Shown here: positions 16,122 through 24,778 of the stretch, piece by piece | Numbering within the stretch: the stretch's first letter is position 1 | Layout: the number at the start of each line of letters is the position of its first letter | Origin: Ornithinimicrobium cerasi | GTDB taxonomy: Bacteria; Actinomycetota; Actinomycetes; Actinomycetales; Dermatophilaceae | DNA length: 64,000 nt | NCBI RefSeq assembly: GCF_003702705.1 | Contig: NZ_QZMN01000001.1 | Span: forward strand, 186,001 to 250,000 | Reading direction: 5' to 3' | Notes under the pieces: model-generated | Told to the model about the DNA's origin: nothing | Database searches by the model: none | The model's input: the letters and a program-made list of their open reading frames with translations, nothing else | Position numbers and translations under genes: made by a program

Positions 16122-17213
16122 CTAGGTCCGGCGCTCGGTGCAGATCGTGACCAGCGCGTCGAGCGCCTCCCGGCCCGCCCCGGTCAGCGCGGTGGTCCCC
16201 GCCAGCGCCTCCCGGGCGGCCGTCGCACCCGCCTGGATCATCTGCTCCGTCGCGGCCAGCGCGCCGGAGCCGACGAGCACCTGGCGGCAGGTCTCCACCG
16301 TCGTGGCGTCGAGGTCGGGGTCGCCGAGGCTGGCCGAGACCAGCTCCGAGCCCTCCGGGTCGGCCAGCTCCAGGGCGTGGGCGATCAGTGCCGTGAGCTT
16401 GCCCTCGCGGAGGTCGTCGCCCGCCGGCTTACCGGTGTGCTCGGGGTCCCCGAAGACCCCCAGCACGTCGTCACGCAGCTGGAAGGCCTCGCCCAGCGCG
16501 AGGCCGTAGGCGGTGAGGGCGGCGACCGTCCCCTCGTCCGCGCCGGCGGCCCGGGCGCCGATGAGCAGCGGGTGGCCGACGGAGTACTGCGCGCTCTTGT
16601 AGCGGATCACGACCCGGGACCGCTCGACGCGCTCGGCATACCCCAGGTCCGCCCAGCCCTGCGCGCCCTCGAGCACGTCGAGGTACTGGCCACCCATGAG
16701 CTGCGTGCGCATCCGGTCGAACTGGGGCCGGGCCCTGCGCAGCGCCTCGACGGGCAGCCCGCTGGTGCTGAAGACCTCGTCGGTCCAGCTCAGGCACAGG
16801 TCGCCGGCGAGGATGGCCGCGGCGTGGCCGAAGCGTTCCGGGTCGCCGTTCCAGCTCCGTCGTTCGTGCTCAGCGGCGAAGGCGCGGTGCGCGGTCGGCC
16901 GACCACGGCGCAGGTCGCTGTTGTCCATGACGTCGTCGTGGAGCAGCGCGGAGGCCTGGAAGATCTCCATCGCGCTCCCGGCCCGGACGGCTGCCTCGTC
17001 GTCCTCCCCGCCGCACGCGCGCCAGCCCCAGTAGAGGAAAGCGGCGCGCAGCCGCTTGCCCCCCGAGAGCAGCTCGGCGACCGCCTGGACGAGGGGTCCC
17101 ATGGGCGGCCCCAGGTCGGAGAGCACCTCTCGCTGGTGGTCCAGGTGCAGGTCCAGGGCCCGCTGGACCCGGGCGCGCAGGTCGACGCCGTCCAGCGGGT
17201 CGGGGTGGGGCAC
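16122..17213 (-). CDS. polyprenyl (geranylgeranyl) diphosphate synthase, IdsA-like
   Basis: 363 residues. First Asp-rich motif HDDVMDNSDLRRGRP near residue 92 and second LRDDVLGVFGDPEHTGKP near 248, with GKRLRAAFLYWG upstream and DDLREGKLTALI downstream, all standard for trans-isoprenyl diphosphate synthases. It elongates allylic diphosphates with isopentenyl diphosphate, probably to C15-C20 products for menaquinone, carotenoid or dolichol-type lipids; the exact chain length is not determined. GTG at 17213 follows GAGGAG at 17227-17222, and TAGGCT at 17277-17272 is a likely -10 box, giving a leader of about 50 bases. Divergent from the translesion operon. Confidence 0.9.
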   Translation of the reverse strand: MPHPDPLDGVDLRARVQRALDLHLDHQREVLSDLGPPMGPLVQAVAELLSGGKRLRAAFLYWGWRACGGEDDEAAVRAGSAMEIFQASALLHDDVMDNSDLRRGRPTAHRAFAAEHERRSWNGDPERFGHAAAILAGDLCLSWTDEVFSTSGLPVEALRRARPQFDRMRTQLMGGQYLDVLEGAQGWADLGYAERVERSRVVIRYKSAQYSVGHPLLIGARAAGADEGTVAALTAYGLALGEAFQLRDDVLGVFGDPEHTGKPAGDDLREGKLTALIAHALELADPEGSELVSASLGDPDLDATTVETCRQVLVGSGALAATEQMIQAGATAAREALAGTTALTGAGREALDALVTICTERRT

Positions 17214-17420
17214 GGGTGCTCCTCGGGCAGGGGTTGGGGCCGGCCGCAGATGGGCCTGCTGCCTGCGTCGAGCCTATCCCGGTGGAGTGAGCGGCGGGAC
17301 GGGCGCACGAGGTGCGCCGGCCCGGGCCATCCCCTCCCTGGCCCGGGCCGCTCCCATCATGGCGCGACGGGTGCATCGGGTCGGGCGTCCGTCCACAGGG
17401 GCAGGGCGGGGGTTGAACCC

Positions 17421-17442
17421 TGTCGGTGCTGGATCGTACAGT
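17421..17442 (+). promoter_or_regulatory. RecA/LexA-independent damage promoter (PafBC-type) of the translesion operon
   Basis: TGTCGGTG (17421-17428), eight bases, TACAGT (17437-17442): a full match to TGTCRGTG-N8-TANNNT. Expected transcription start is near 17449, giving a leader of about 65 bases before the first gene at 17515. It lies in the 301-base gap between the divergent idsA-like gene and the operon. Confidence 0.8.
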
Positions 17443-17450
17443 TGTTCTAG

Positions 17451-17466
17451 TCGAACATATTTTCGA
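17451..17466 (+). promoter_or_regulatory. LexA-type SOS box
   Basis: TCGAAC-ATAT-TTTCGA, differing by one base from the actinobacterial SOS consensus TCGAAC-N4-GTTCGA. It begins just downstream of the predicted transcription start, where LexA would block the polymerase. Confidence 0.75.
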
Positions 17467-17514
17467 TTCCGCCGGGCGGGGACGCGTGTGCGGTGCTGAG
17501 CGAGGAGGCCGGGC

Positions 17515-17853
17515 ATGAGCAGGCGGTACCAGGAACAGGTGGAGGTCAGGCTCGGGGACCCGGTCGAGCACCGGGTGCGTCTGGAGCCTGGGTGGCGGCG
17601 GGGGACCCGGACCATGGCCGAGGTGCCCACCCTCTTCCTCTGGCAGGGGCGGGTGCACGTCGTGCGAGGCGTGCTGGCCCAGTGGACGCAGAGGCTGCCC
17701 TGGTGGCGGGACCTGGGCGCCGGCAGCACCGACGCGGACTCCCTGGAGCAGGAGGTGTGGCGCGTCGAGGCCAGCGCCGGCCGGACCCACGAGATGGGGG
17801 TCTACGACCTGGTCCACGGAGGGCGGTGGCTCCTGGAACGGGTCAGCGACTGA
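17515..17853 (+). CDS. DUF6504 family protein, first gene of translesion operon
   Basis: 112 residues, soluble. The core TLFLWQGRVHVVRGVLAQW then LPWWRD is the conserved part of DUF6504, whose members sit next to DnaE2 and Y-family polymerase genes in many actinobacteria; no biochemical function is known to me. The fold is probably a small beta barrel (alternating charged and hydrophobic strands, aromatic WW pair), which would suit a nucleic-acid- or polymerase-binding adaptor, but that is inference. ATG at 17515 follows GAGGAGG at 17502-17508. It is the gene closest to the dual damage/SOS promoter, with a 76-base gap to the HEPN gene. Confidence 0.8.
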   Translation: MSRRYQEQVEVRLGDPVEHRVRLEPGWRRGTRTMAEVPTLFLWQGRVHVVRGVLAQWTQRLPWWRDLGAGSTDADSLEQEVWRVEASAGRTHEMGVYDLVHGGRWLLERVSD

Positions 17854-17929
17854 GCCCACCCCGAGGAGCACCGGGCCGGGCGAGCACCCAGCAGGACGAG
17901 CGCAGCATCACCGACGACGGAGGACACCC

Positions 17930-18382
17930 ATGAGCACCACCACCACCCAGGCACCCGCCGCGGGTCCGGGCGGGCCGGTCGGCACCGTCCTGGACCTGCT
18001 CGAACGTTCGCGGGGCGGGTTGCTCGTGGCCTGCCACAGCAGCACCGCGTCCGAGCGCTACACCCAGGCGCACCTCGCCGCCCTGCGCGCCGGGGCGGCG
18101 CTCCTCGCGGCCCGCAGCGCGCCCAGCCGGCGGGCCCGCCCGCGGAGCGTCTGGGAGGTCCTGCCCACGGTCGCCCCGGAGCTGACCGAGTGGGCGGTCT
18201 TCTTCGCCGAGTCGGGCCGTCGTCGGCTCGCGCTGGAGCGCGGGTCGACAGCCGTGACCGCACGCGATGCTGACGACCTCGTCCGTGCCGGCGAACGCTT
18301 CCTGGAGCTGGTCCGGGGGACGTTGCACCTGCCCTGCGGCTCACCGCTGCCGGCGGAGCTGACCCCGGTGGGTCGGGGTTGA
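17930..18382 (+). CDS. SAV_6107 family HEPN-domain protein
   Basis: 150 residues, all helical. The N-terminal half LLVACHSSTASERYTQAHLA matches the SAV_6107 HEPN family; RYTQAH is an R-x4-H arrangement, the pattern of HEPN ribonucleases, though here it lies in an early helix and catalysis is unproven. The middle VWEVLPTVAPELTEWAVFFAES is the family's second conserved block. HEPN proteins act as RNases in toxin or defence systems or as non-catalytic partners; in actinobacteria this subfamily is linked to the dnaE2/dinB locus. ATG at 17930 follows GGAGGA. Its stop is one base before the dnaE2 GTG. Confidence 0.82.
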   Translation: MSTTTTQAPAAGPGGPVGTVLDLLERSRGGLLVACHSSTASERYTQAHLAALRAGAALLAARSAPSRRARPRSVWEVLPTVAPELTEWAVFFAESGRRRLALERGSTAVTARDADDLVRAGERFLELVRGTLHLPCGSPLPAELTPVGRG

Positions 18383-18383
18383 C

Positions 18384-21300
18384 GTGGCGGTCGACGACTT
18401 CGTGCACCTCCACGTCGCCTCGAGCGCGTCCATGCGCTTCGGCGCCTCACGCCCCGACGAGCTGGTGGCGCTCGCGGCCGACCACGGGCAGTCGGCTCTC
18501 GCTCTCACCGACCGTGACGGGCTCTACGGCGCGGTCCGGTTCGTGCGTGCCTGTGCCGAGGCGGGGGTGGCGCCGGTGCTGGGCGTGGACCTCGCGCTGG
18601 CCGGCCCGCGTGACGGGGACGGGTCCGCGCGTGTGGCGCTGACCGGTGCCGCCGCGCTCGGGAGGCCTGAGGGGCCCTGGCCGGACGCACCGGGTCCACC
18701 GGGCGGGTCCGAACGGTTCATCGGAGCTCGGCCCGCCCGGGCGCAACCGGTCAAGGGCGGCACCCTGGTCGACGACCAGCAGCCGCGGGTCGTCGTGCTC
18801 GCCCGTGGCCAGGAGGCCGGGCTGGCGCCCGGCACCGGGTGGGCCCGGTTGTGCCGGCTGGTGACCCAGACCCACCTGGCGGGGGAGCGGGGCACTCCTC
18901 GGACCCGCCCGGACCTGCTCGCCCGGGCCGCGACCCCGGTGGACGGCACCGCACCCGTCGTCGTGCTGCTCGGGCCTGACTCCGACGTCGGCCGGGCGGT
19001 CCTGGCGCGACGGCGCGACCAGGCGCGCGCCCTGCTGCGTGCCTGGCAGGAGGTGCTGCCCCCCGACGCCCTGCGGGTCGAGCTCGTCTGCCACGGTGGG
19101 CCCGGGGACAGCCCGGCGAGCCTGGGCCAGGCGTCGCGGCTGTGGGCCCTGGCCCGTGAGTGCGAGGTCCCCGCTGTGCTCACCGCCGCGGTCCGGCACG
19201 CCGTCCCGGAGCAGGCGCGGGTGGTCGACGTCCTCGACGCCGCCCGGCGGATGGTCGCGCTCGACGAGCGGCACCTGGACCGGGTGAGCACCGCCGGCCA
19301 TCTCGCCGGCACCGCCACCATGCACGCCACCGCCGCCTGGCTGGAGGAGGCCGGGGGTGCGGACGCACGGGCCGAGGAGCTGCTGCGCGACACCCTCTCG
19401 CTGGCAGCCGAGTGCCACCAGGACCCGCGCTCCGACCTCGGCATCGGCTCCGTCCACCTGCCCGAGCCCGAGATCCTCGGCGTCAGCGGTGTGGGTCAGG
19501 CGCACCACGTCCTCACCGAGCGCTGCGGGCAGGCGGTGGCCACCCGCTACCCCGGCGCGGGCACGGCATACCTGGAGCGGATCCGGACCCGCCTCGACGA
19601 CGAGCTGGGCGTGATCGCCGGGCTCGGCTACCCCACCTACTTCCTCACCGTGGCGCAGGTCTGCGACCTCATCCGTGACAACGGGGTGCGGGTCGCCGCC
19701 CGCGGCTCGGGCGCGGGGAGCCTGGTGACCTACCTGCTGGGGATCAGCGGCGTCGACCCGATGGAGCACGGTCTGCTCATGGAGCGGTTCTGCTCACCGC
19801 TGCGCGCCCAGCTGCCCGACATCGACATCGACGTGGAGTCGGCGCGCCGCACCGAGATGTACGAACGGATCCTCGAACGTTTCGGCTCGGAGCGGGTGAC
19901 GTGCGTGTCGATGGTCGAGACCTACCGGGTCCGGCACGCGATCCGGGACGTCGCGGCCACGCTGGGGATGCCGCCGGGGGAGATCGACGCCATCGCCAAG
20001 GCGTTCCCGCACATTCGGGCCAGGGACGCGCGGGCCGCGATCCGCGACCTCCCCGAGCTGCGGCGCCAGGGGCTCGACGCGCCCCGCATGCAGCTGCTGA
20101 TGGAGCTGGTCGAGTCGCTGGACGGCCTGCCGCGGCACATCGCCATGCACCCCTGCGGGGTCATCCTGTCCAACACCGGGCTGCTGGACCGGACCCCGGT
20201 CGAGGCGAGCTGGCTGGGCTTCCCCATGAGCCAGTTCGACAAGGACGACGTCGAGGAGCTCGGGCTGCTCAAGCTCGACGTGCTCGGCATCCGGATGCAG
20301 TCCGCGATGGCGCACGCCGTCGAGGAGGTGGCGCGCGTCGACGGGACGCGCATCGACCTGGACGACCGGGCGGACGTCCCCCTGGACGACCCCGACACCT
20401 TCGCGCTCGTCCAGTCCACCCGGACCCTCGGCTGCTTCCAGATCGAGTCTCCCGGGCAGCGCGAGCTCGTCGGCAAGTTCGCCCCGGAGACGTTCACCGA
20501 CATCATCATCGACATCTCCCTGTTCCGACCCGGGCCGGTGAAGTCGGACATGATCCGTCCCTTCCTGCACGCGCGGCAGGGCTGGGGGGAGCCCGACCAC
20601 ATCCACCCCAGCCTCAGCCCCTACCTCGCCGAGACCTGCGGGGTCGTCGTCTTCCACGAGCAGGTGCTCCAGATCGTGGCCGAGACCACCGGCGTCAGCC
20701 TGGCCCAGGCGGACGAGGTCCGCCGGGCCATGGGCTCTCCGCAGGGCCAGCAGGAGGTCGAGGTGTGGTGGCGCCGGTCCGCGGCCGACCGGGGCTACCG
20801 GCCCCCCGAGCTCGAGCGGATCTGGGAGGTGCTGGCGGCCTTCGCCTCCTTCGGGTTCTGCAAGGCGCACGCCGCGGCGTTCGCGCTGCCGACCTACCAG
20901 TCGGCGTGGCTCAAGACCCACCACACCGCGGCCTTCCTCTCGGGCGTGCTCACCCACGACCCGGGGATGTACCCCAAGCGCCTCATCCTCGACGAGGCGC
21001 GGACCATGGGGGTCCACGTGCTCGGTCTCGACGTCAACGCGTCCGCGGAGGTCTACCGGGTGGAGCGGGTCGGGCCCGGGTATGCCGAGGGCGGGCTCGA
21101 CCCGCTCGCCCCGGCCCCCCGGGGCGCGCTCCCCGCCGAGCGGCCGGGGCTGCCGCCGGTCGACCGGGTCGACGAGGTGATGGCGGCGGTGGAGCACCGG
21201 GCGGGGGAGTACGGCATCCGGCTCTCCCTCGCCGACGTCCGGGGGATCAGCGACGACGAGGTGACCCGGATCGTCGCGGGGCAGCCCTACGCCTCGCTGG

Positions 21301-22340
21301 CCGACCTGTGGCAGCGGGCCCGGCCCAGCCGCCCCACGGCCGAGCGGCTGGTCCTCGCCGGCGGGCTCGACGCCCTTCACCAGGTCGGGCGGTGCAGCCG
21401 CGGCCGCGGGGGGCTGACCCGTCGGGACCTGCTGCTGCACGTGCGGGAGCTGGACCGGTGGACCCGGCACGCCACCAGCGGGGCGGGTCGTCGTCGCGCC
21501 GGACGGCGGCTGGCCGCACCGACGCTCGCTCCGGCCGTGGAGGGGGAGGTGGCGTCCCGCACGCGTGAGCAGGCGGTGGGGCGACGGGCCTGGCACCCGC
21601 AGGACGCCACGGCGACCCAGCTCACCCTGCAGCTGGGGGACGAGCCGAGCCCGGTGACCGGCAGCGGGCTGCCCGAGATGACCGAGCACGAGCAGCTGCA
21701 GGCCGAGCTGGAGGTGCTCGGCATGGACGTCAGCCGGCACGTCGTCGAGGGGTTCGGCCCGATGCTCGCCGACCTGGGTGTCACCCGGTCCCGCGAGCTG
21801 CTGTCCCGGCGCAACGGCTCGGAGGTGCTCATCGCCGGTGCCAAGGTCGCGACGCAGACGCCCCCGGTCCGGTCCGGGAGGCGGGTGGTCTTCCTGACCC
21901 TCGACGACGGCACCGGCCCGGCCGACGCCACCTTCTTCGAGGATGTGCAGGGCCCCTTCGCCGCCACCGTGTTCCACTCCTGGCTGCTGCTCGTGCGTGG
22001 CGTGATGCGTCGCACCGGCCCGCGGGGGCTGTCGGTGCGCGCCACCGGTGCGTGGGAGCTGGGCGCCCTTCTCCCGGTGTGGGAGCGCGGCGGGGTGCCG
22101 GAGGTGCGTGCGGCGATGGCGGAGAGCGAGGAACGCGCGCGGTTCCTGCTGGCGGAGGCCGAGGAGCTGGCGCGCCAGCAGGCGGCGGGCGAGGAGCCCC
22201 GCGCACGGCGCGTGCTCGTGCACGCCTCGGGGTTCCGCCAGTCCCCCTACGCCGACATCCGCCCCGCCGGCGGGGACACCCGCCAGGGCGTCCCCGGCTC
22301 CAAGCTGTGGCACTCCAGCCCCGGGAGCTCCGGGTGGTGA
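18384..22340 (+). CDS. dnaE2: error-prone DNA polymerase DnaE2 (ImuC)
   Basis: 1318 residues. N-terminal PHP domain (VHLHVASSASMRFGASRP, ALTDRDGLYGAV), then the polymerase III alpha core: AARGSGAGSLVTYLLGISGVDP, catalytic LPDIDIDVES near residue 478, RHIAMHPCGVILS, DVLGIRMQSA, FHEQVLQI and the finger motif FASFGFCKAHAAAFA. A tandem HhH region and an OB fold (EVLIAGAKVATQ, VVFLTLDDGTGPADATFF) close it. Length and architecture fit DnaE2, the translesion enzyme of damage-induced mutagenesis, rather than replicative DnaE1. It is directly coupled to the HEPN gene upstream and overlaps dinB downstream (GTGA), so all four genes form one transcription unit under damage promoters. Confidence 0.92.
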   Translation: MAVDDFVHLHVASSASMRFGASRPDELVALAADHGQSALALTDRDGLYGAVRFVRACAEAGVAPVLGVDLALAGPRDGDGSARVALTGAAALGRPEGPWPDAPGPPGGSERFIGARPARAQPVKGGTLVDDQQPRVVVLARGQEAGLAPGTGWARLCRLVTQTHLAGERGTPRTRPDLLARAATPVDGTAPVVVLLGPDSDVGRAVLARRRDQARALLRAWQEVLPPDALRVELVCHGGPGDSPASLGQASRLWALARECEVPAVLTAAVRHAVPEQARVVDVLDAARRMVALDERHLDRVSTAGHLAGTATMHATAAWLEEAGGADARAEELLRDTLSLAAECHQDPRSDLGIGSVHLPEPEILGVSGVGQAHHVLTERCGQAVATRYPGAGTAYLERIRTRLDDELGVIAGLGYPTYFLTVAQVCDLIRDNGVRVAARGSGAGSLVTYLLGISGVDPMEHGLLMERFCSPLRAQLPDIDIDVESARRTEMYERILERFGSERVTCVSMVETYRVRHAIRDVAATLGMPPGEIDAIAKAFPHIRARDARAAIRDLPELRRQGLDAPRMQLLMELVESLDGLPRHIAMHPCGVILSNTGLLDRTPVEASWLGFPMSQFDKDDVEELGLLKLDVLGIRMQSAMAHAVEEVARVDGTRIDLDDRADVPLDDPDTFALVQSTRTLGCFQIESPGQRELVGKFAPETFTDIIIDISLFRPGPVKSDMIRPFLHARQGWGEPDHIHPSLSPYLAETCGVVVFHEQVLQIVAETTGVSLAQADEVRRAMGSPQGQQEVEVWWRRSAADRGYRPPELERIWEVLAAFASFGFCKAHAAAFALPTYQSAWLKTHHTAAFLSGVLTHDPGMYPKRLILDEARTMGVHVLGLDVNASAEVYRVERVGPGYAEGGLDPLAPAPRGALPAERPGLPPVDRVDEVMAAVEHRAGEYGIRLSLADVRGISDDEVTRIVAGQPYASLADLWQRARPSRPTAERLVLAGGLDALHQVGRCSRGRGGLTRRDLLLHVRELDRWTRHATSGAGRRRAGRRLAAPTLAPAVEGEVASRTREQAVGRRAWHPQDATATQLTLQLGDEPSPVTGSGLPEMTEHEQLQAELEVLGMDVSRHVVEGFGPMLADLGVTRSRELLSRRNGSEVLIAGAKVATQTPPVRSGRRVVFLTLDDGTGPADATFFEDVQGPFAATVFHSWLLLVRGVMRRTGPRGLSVRATGAWELGALLPVWERGGVPEVRAAMAESEERARFLLAEAEELARQQAAGEEPRARRVLVHASGFRQSPYADIRPAGGDTRQGVPGSKLWHSSPGSSGW

Positions 22341-23596
22341 GCCTCCTCGACCCCCGTCCTGTCGACGACGCCCCGTTCGGCGGCGGGCAGGTCGAGGGGA
22401 GGCCGGCCGCCGCAGGGCAGGACGACGTCACCGTGCTCCACGTGGACATGGACGCCTTCTACGCCGCGGTGTCGCTCATCGACCGTCCCGAGCTCCGGGG
22501 GCTCCCGGTGGTCGTGGGCGGCGGGTGGCGCAGCGTCGTCCTCTGCGCCACCTACGAGGCGAGAGCCTTCGGGGTCCGGTCGGGGATGCCGATGGCGACC
22601 GCCCGGAGGCTGTGCCCGCCGGCGGTGGTGGTGCGCCCTGACATGGACCGCTACGCCAGGGTGTCCGAGGCCGTCATGGCGGTCTTCGCCGAGGTGACCC
22701 CGGTGGTCGAGCCCGTGTCCATGGAGGAGGCGTTCCTCGACGTGTCGTCAGTCCGGAGGCAGTGGGGCGACGCCGCCAGGGTCGGCCAGTGGATCCGGGA
22801 CACGGTCGCCGACGAGCAGCAGATCACCTGCTCGGTGGGAGGAGCACCGAGCAAGGCCGTGGCCAAGATGGCCTCCCGGGTAGCCAAGCCCGACGGGATG
22901 CGGCTGGTCACCCGGGGCGAGGTCGTCCCGTTCCTGCACCCCATGCCGGTCGGTGCGCTGTGGGGGGTGGGTGAGGCGACCGAGGCCGAGCTGAGCCGGC
23001 TCGGGCTGCACACGGTGGCCCAGCTGGCGCACGTGCCGCTGGAGACCCTGCGCAGGGCGATGGGCGACCACGCCGCCGCCCACCTGCACGCCCTGGCGTG
23101 GGGGCAGGACACCGACCCGGTCACCCCGGCCAGGGTGGAGCGCAGCGTGGGCTCCTCGCAGACCTTCTCCCACGACGTCGACGACCCGGACGCGATCCGC
23201 CGCCAGCTCCTCCACCTCGCCGAGCGCACCTGCAGCCGGATGCGCCACGGAGAGGTTCTCGGTCGCACGGTCGTCCTCACCGTCCGGTTCTCCGACTTCA
23301 CCACGATCACCCGGTCCCGCACCGTCCCGGTGCCGACCGACGTCACTCGCGAGGTCCACGCCGTCGCCAGCGCGCTGTACGACGCGCTGGGACTGCAACG
23401 GGCCCGGATCCGCATGCTGGGGGTGCGGGTGCAGGGGATCACCGAGGCTGACCAGACGCTCGTCCAGGGCCGGCTCGACGAGCCGGAGCACGGCTGGCGC
23501 GAGGCCGAGCGGGCGATGGACCGCGCGGCCGCCCGGTTCGGCTCCCAGGCCGTGCTTCCAGCGAGCCTCCTCAGACCCGTCCGCACGTCAGCATGA
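22337..23596 (+). CDS. dinB: Y-family DNA polymerase IV (DinB)
   Basis: 419 residues. Catalytic motifs HVDMDAFYAAVSLIDRPEL (Asp) and VSMEEAFLDVSS (Asp-Glu), steric region ATYEARAFGVRSGMP, thumb helix-hairpin PMPVGALWGVGEATEAELSRLG, and a little-finger domain with VGSSQTFSHDV. All catalytic acids are present, so it should be an active polymerase, unlike the inactive ImuB subunit that partners DnaE2 in mycobacteria. I see no clear QxxLF-type clamp motif at the C-terminus. GTG at 22337 overlaps the dnaE2 stop by four bases, which decides the start. It probably acts with DnaE2 in bypass of lesions, with DinB inserting and DnaE2 extending or the reverse. Confidence 0.93.
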   Translation: MSLLDPRPVDDAPFGGGQVEGRPAAAGQDDVTVLHVDMDAFYAAVSLIDRPELRGLPVVVGGGWRSVVLCATYEARAFGVRSGMPMATARRLCPPAVVVRPDMDRYARVSEAVMAVFAEVTPVVEPVSMEEAFLDVSSVRRQWGDAARVGQWIRDTVADEQQITCSVGGAPSKAVAKMASRVAKPDGMRLVTRGEVVPFLHPMPVGALWGVGEATEAELSRLGLHTVAQLAHVPLETLRRAMGDHAAAHLHALAWGQDTDPVTPARVERSVGSSQTFSHDVDDPDAIRRQLLHLAERTCSRMRHGEVLGRTVVLTVRFSDFTTITRSRTVPVPTDVTREVHAVASALYDALGLQRARIRMLGVRVQGITEADQTLVQGRLDEPEHGWREAERAMDRAAARFGSQAVLPASLLRPVRTSA

Positions 23597-23650
23597 CCCC
23601 GTCCGGACCCCCCTCCCACCCCGCCCAGGTTGGTCTGAGACCCTGCGGGA

Positions 23651-23700
23651 ACTTCCGCTAGTGCTTCAGGCGTTAGCGGCATATCCTGAAGTCCCACAGA
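23651..23700 (+). promoter_or_regulatory. nested inverted repeats upstream of the DUF3040 gene
   Basis: CTTCAGG (23664-23670) pairs with CCTGAAG (23685-23691), and CGCTA (23656-23660) pairs with TAGCG (23674-23678), in a locally AT-richer stretch; TATCCT at 23682-23687 could serve as a -10 box. The segment may carry the DUF3040 promoter or a weak terminator for dinB. The DUF3040 ribosome site is GGAGG at 23741-23745. Confidence 0.4.
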
Positions 23701-23750
23701 ACGGCGTCTGGCTTGCCGACGCACAACGAGTGATAACCCCGGAGGTCACC

Positions 23751-24212
23751 GTGCCGCTCTCCGAACACGAGCAACGTGTCCTCGAGCAGATGGAGCAGGC
23801 GCTCTACGCCGAGGATCCTCGTCTGGCCAGCACGCTCAAGAGCACGGCGTCCGGCGGTGCCGGGGTCGAGCGTCGGCGACTGGTCATCGGCGTGCTCGTC
23901 GCCCTCGGAGGGCTCGCACTCGTCCTGGTCGGTGTCATGACCCAGATGATCTGGATCGGGGCCGTCGGCTTCCTCGCCATGGTGCTCGGCGGCGCCTGGG
24001 CGGCCACTCCCGGTCGGCACGGCAGGCCCCGGCTCGGGGTCGTCGGCGCGGACGGTCAGCCCCGGCGGAGCGGCCCCTCGGGCGGCGCCGGCGGTGGAGG
24101 CGGAACCGGCCCCCGACGTCCACGCCGCCCCTCCTCCGGCGGCGGCGCGGGCGGCTTCATGCAGCGCATGGAGCAGCAGTGGGACCGACGCAAGGAACAG
24201 GGCCCTTCCTGA
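23751..24212 (+). CDS. DUF3040 domain-containing membrane protein
   Basis: 153 residues. It begins with the DUF3040 signature PLSEHEQRVLEQMEQALYAEDPRLAST-like N-terminus, then two membrane helices (LVIGVLVALGGLALVLVGV and IWIGAVGFLAMVLGGAWA) and a Gly/Arg/Pro-rich cytoplasmic tail ending FMQRMEQQWDRRKEQ. DUF3040 proteins commonly lie between dinB and mraZ at the edge of the division and cell-wall cluster; here the sigK gene follows instead. Function is unknown. GTG at 23751 is chosen because of GGAGG six bases upstream and because the family starts at PLSEHE. Its 3' end overlaps the sigK start by 34 bases. Confidence 0.85.
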   Translation: MPLSEHEQRVLEQMEQALYAEDPRLASTLKSTASGGAGVERRRLVIGVLVALGGLALVLVGVMTQMIWIGAVGFLAMVLGGAWAATPGRHGRPRLGVVGADGQPRRSGPSGGAGGGGGTGPRRPRRPSSGGGAGGFMQRMEQQWDRRKEQGPS

Positions 24213-24778
24213 GCCCTCAGATCGGCACCGCCGACCTCTCGATCCTTCTCCAACGCGTTGCCCAGCGAGACCAGGCCGCCTTCGCAGAGTTGTACGACGC
24301 GACCGCGCCCAGGGTCTACGGCCTCGCCCTGAGGGTGCTGCGCAACCCCACGATGGCCGAGGAGGTCGCCCAGGAGGTCCTCCTCCAGGTCTGGCGTGAG
24401 GCTGACAAATTCGACCCGGCCCGCGGCTCGGCCCTCGCCTGGCTGCTGACGATCACCCACCGGCGAGCCGTCGACCGCGTGCGTTCCGAGGAGGCCCAAT
24501 CCGCACGGCTACGCCGCTACGAAGCACTCCATGAGAACGTCCCGTTCGACTCCACGGCCGAGGCGGGTGAGCTCCGGTCGGAAGCCTCCCGGGTGCGCAG
24601 CGCCATCGACCTGGTCGGGGAACCGCACCGGACGACCTTGATCCTCGCGTACTTCGAGGGGCTGACCCACCGAGAGGTGGCCGAGCGCACCCAGGTCCCC
24701 CTGGGGACCGCGAAGACGAGGATCCGTGACGGACTGCGCAAGATGCGCCAGGTGATGGCAGGAGGTGAGCAGGGATGA
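24179..24778 (+). CDS. sigK: ECF RNA polymerase sigma factor SigK
   Basis: 199 residues. Region 2: AFAELYDATAPRVYGLALRVL, EEVAQEVLLQVWREADKFDPARGSALAWL and ITHRRAVDRVRSEE, the last two forming -10 recognition; region 4: EPHRTTLILAYFEGLTHREVAERTQVPLGTAKTRIRDGLRKMR for the -35. It is of the SigK/ECF19 type and is followed by its anti-sigma factor with a four-base overlap (ATGA). SigK directs a small oxidative or envelope-stress regulon in actinobacteria. GTG at 24179 has GGAG five bases ahead; CTG at 24209 would be a non-overlapping alternative. Confidence 0.92.
   Translation: MGPTQGTGPFLSPQIGTADLSILLQRVAQRDQAAFAELYDATAPRVYGLALRVLRNPTMAEEVAQEVLLQVWREADKFDPARGSALAWLLTITHRRAVDRVRSEEAQSARLRRYEALHENVPFDSTAEAGELRSEASRVRSAIDLVGEPHRTTLILAYFEGLTHREVAERTQVPLGTAKTRIRDGLRKMRQVMAGGEQG

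Noticed and set aside
18002-18009. GAACGTTC in the HEPN gene as a second SOS box
   Set aside because: The half-sites touch, whereas LexA boxes need a four-base spacer, and it lies within the coding sequence.
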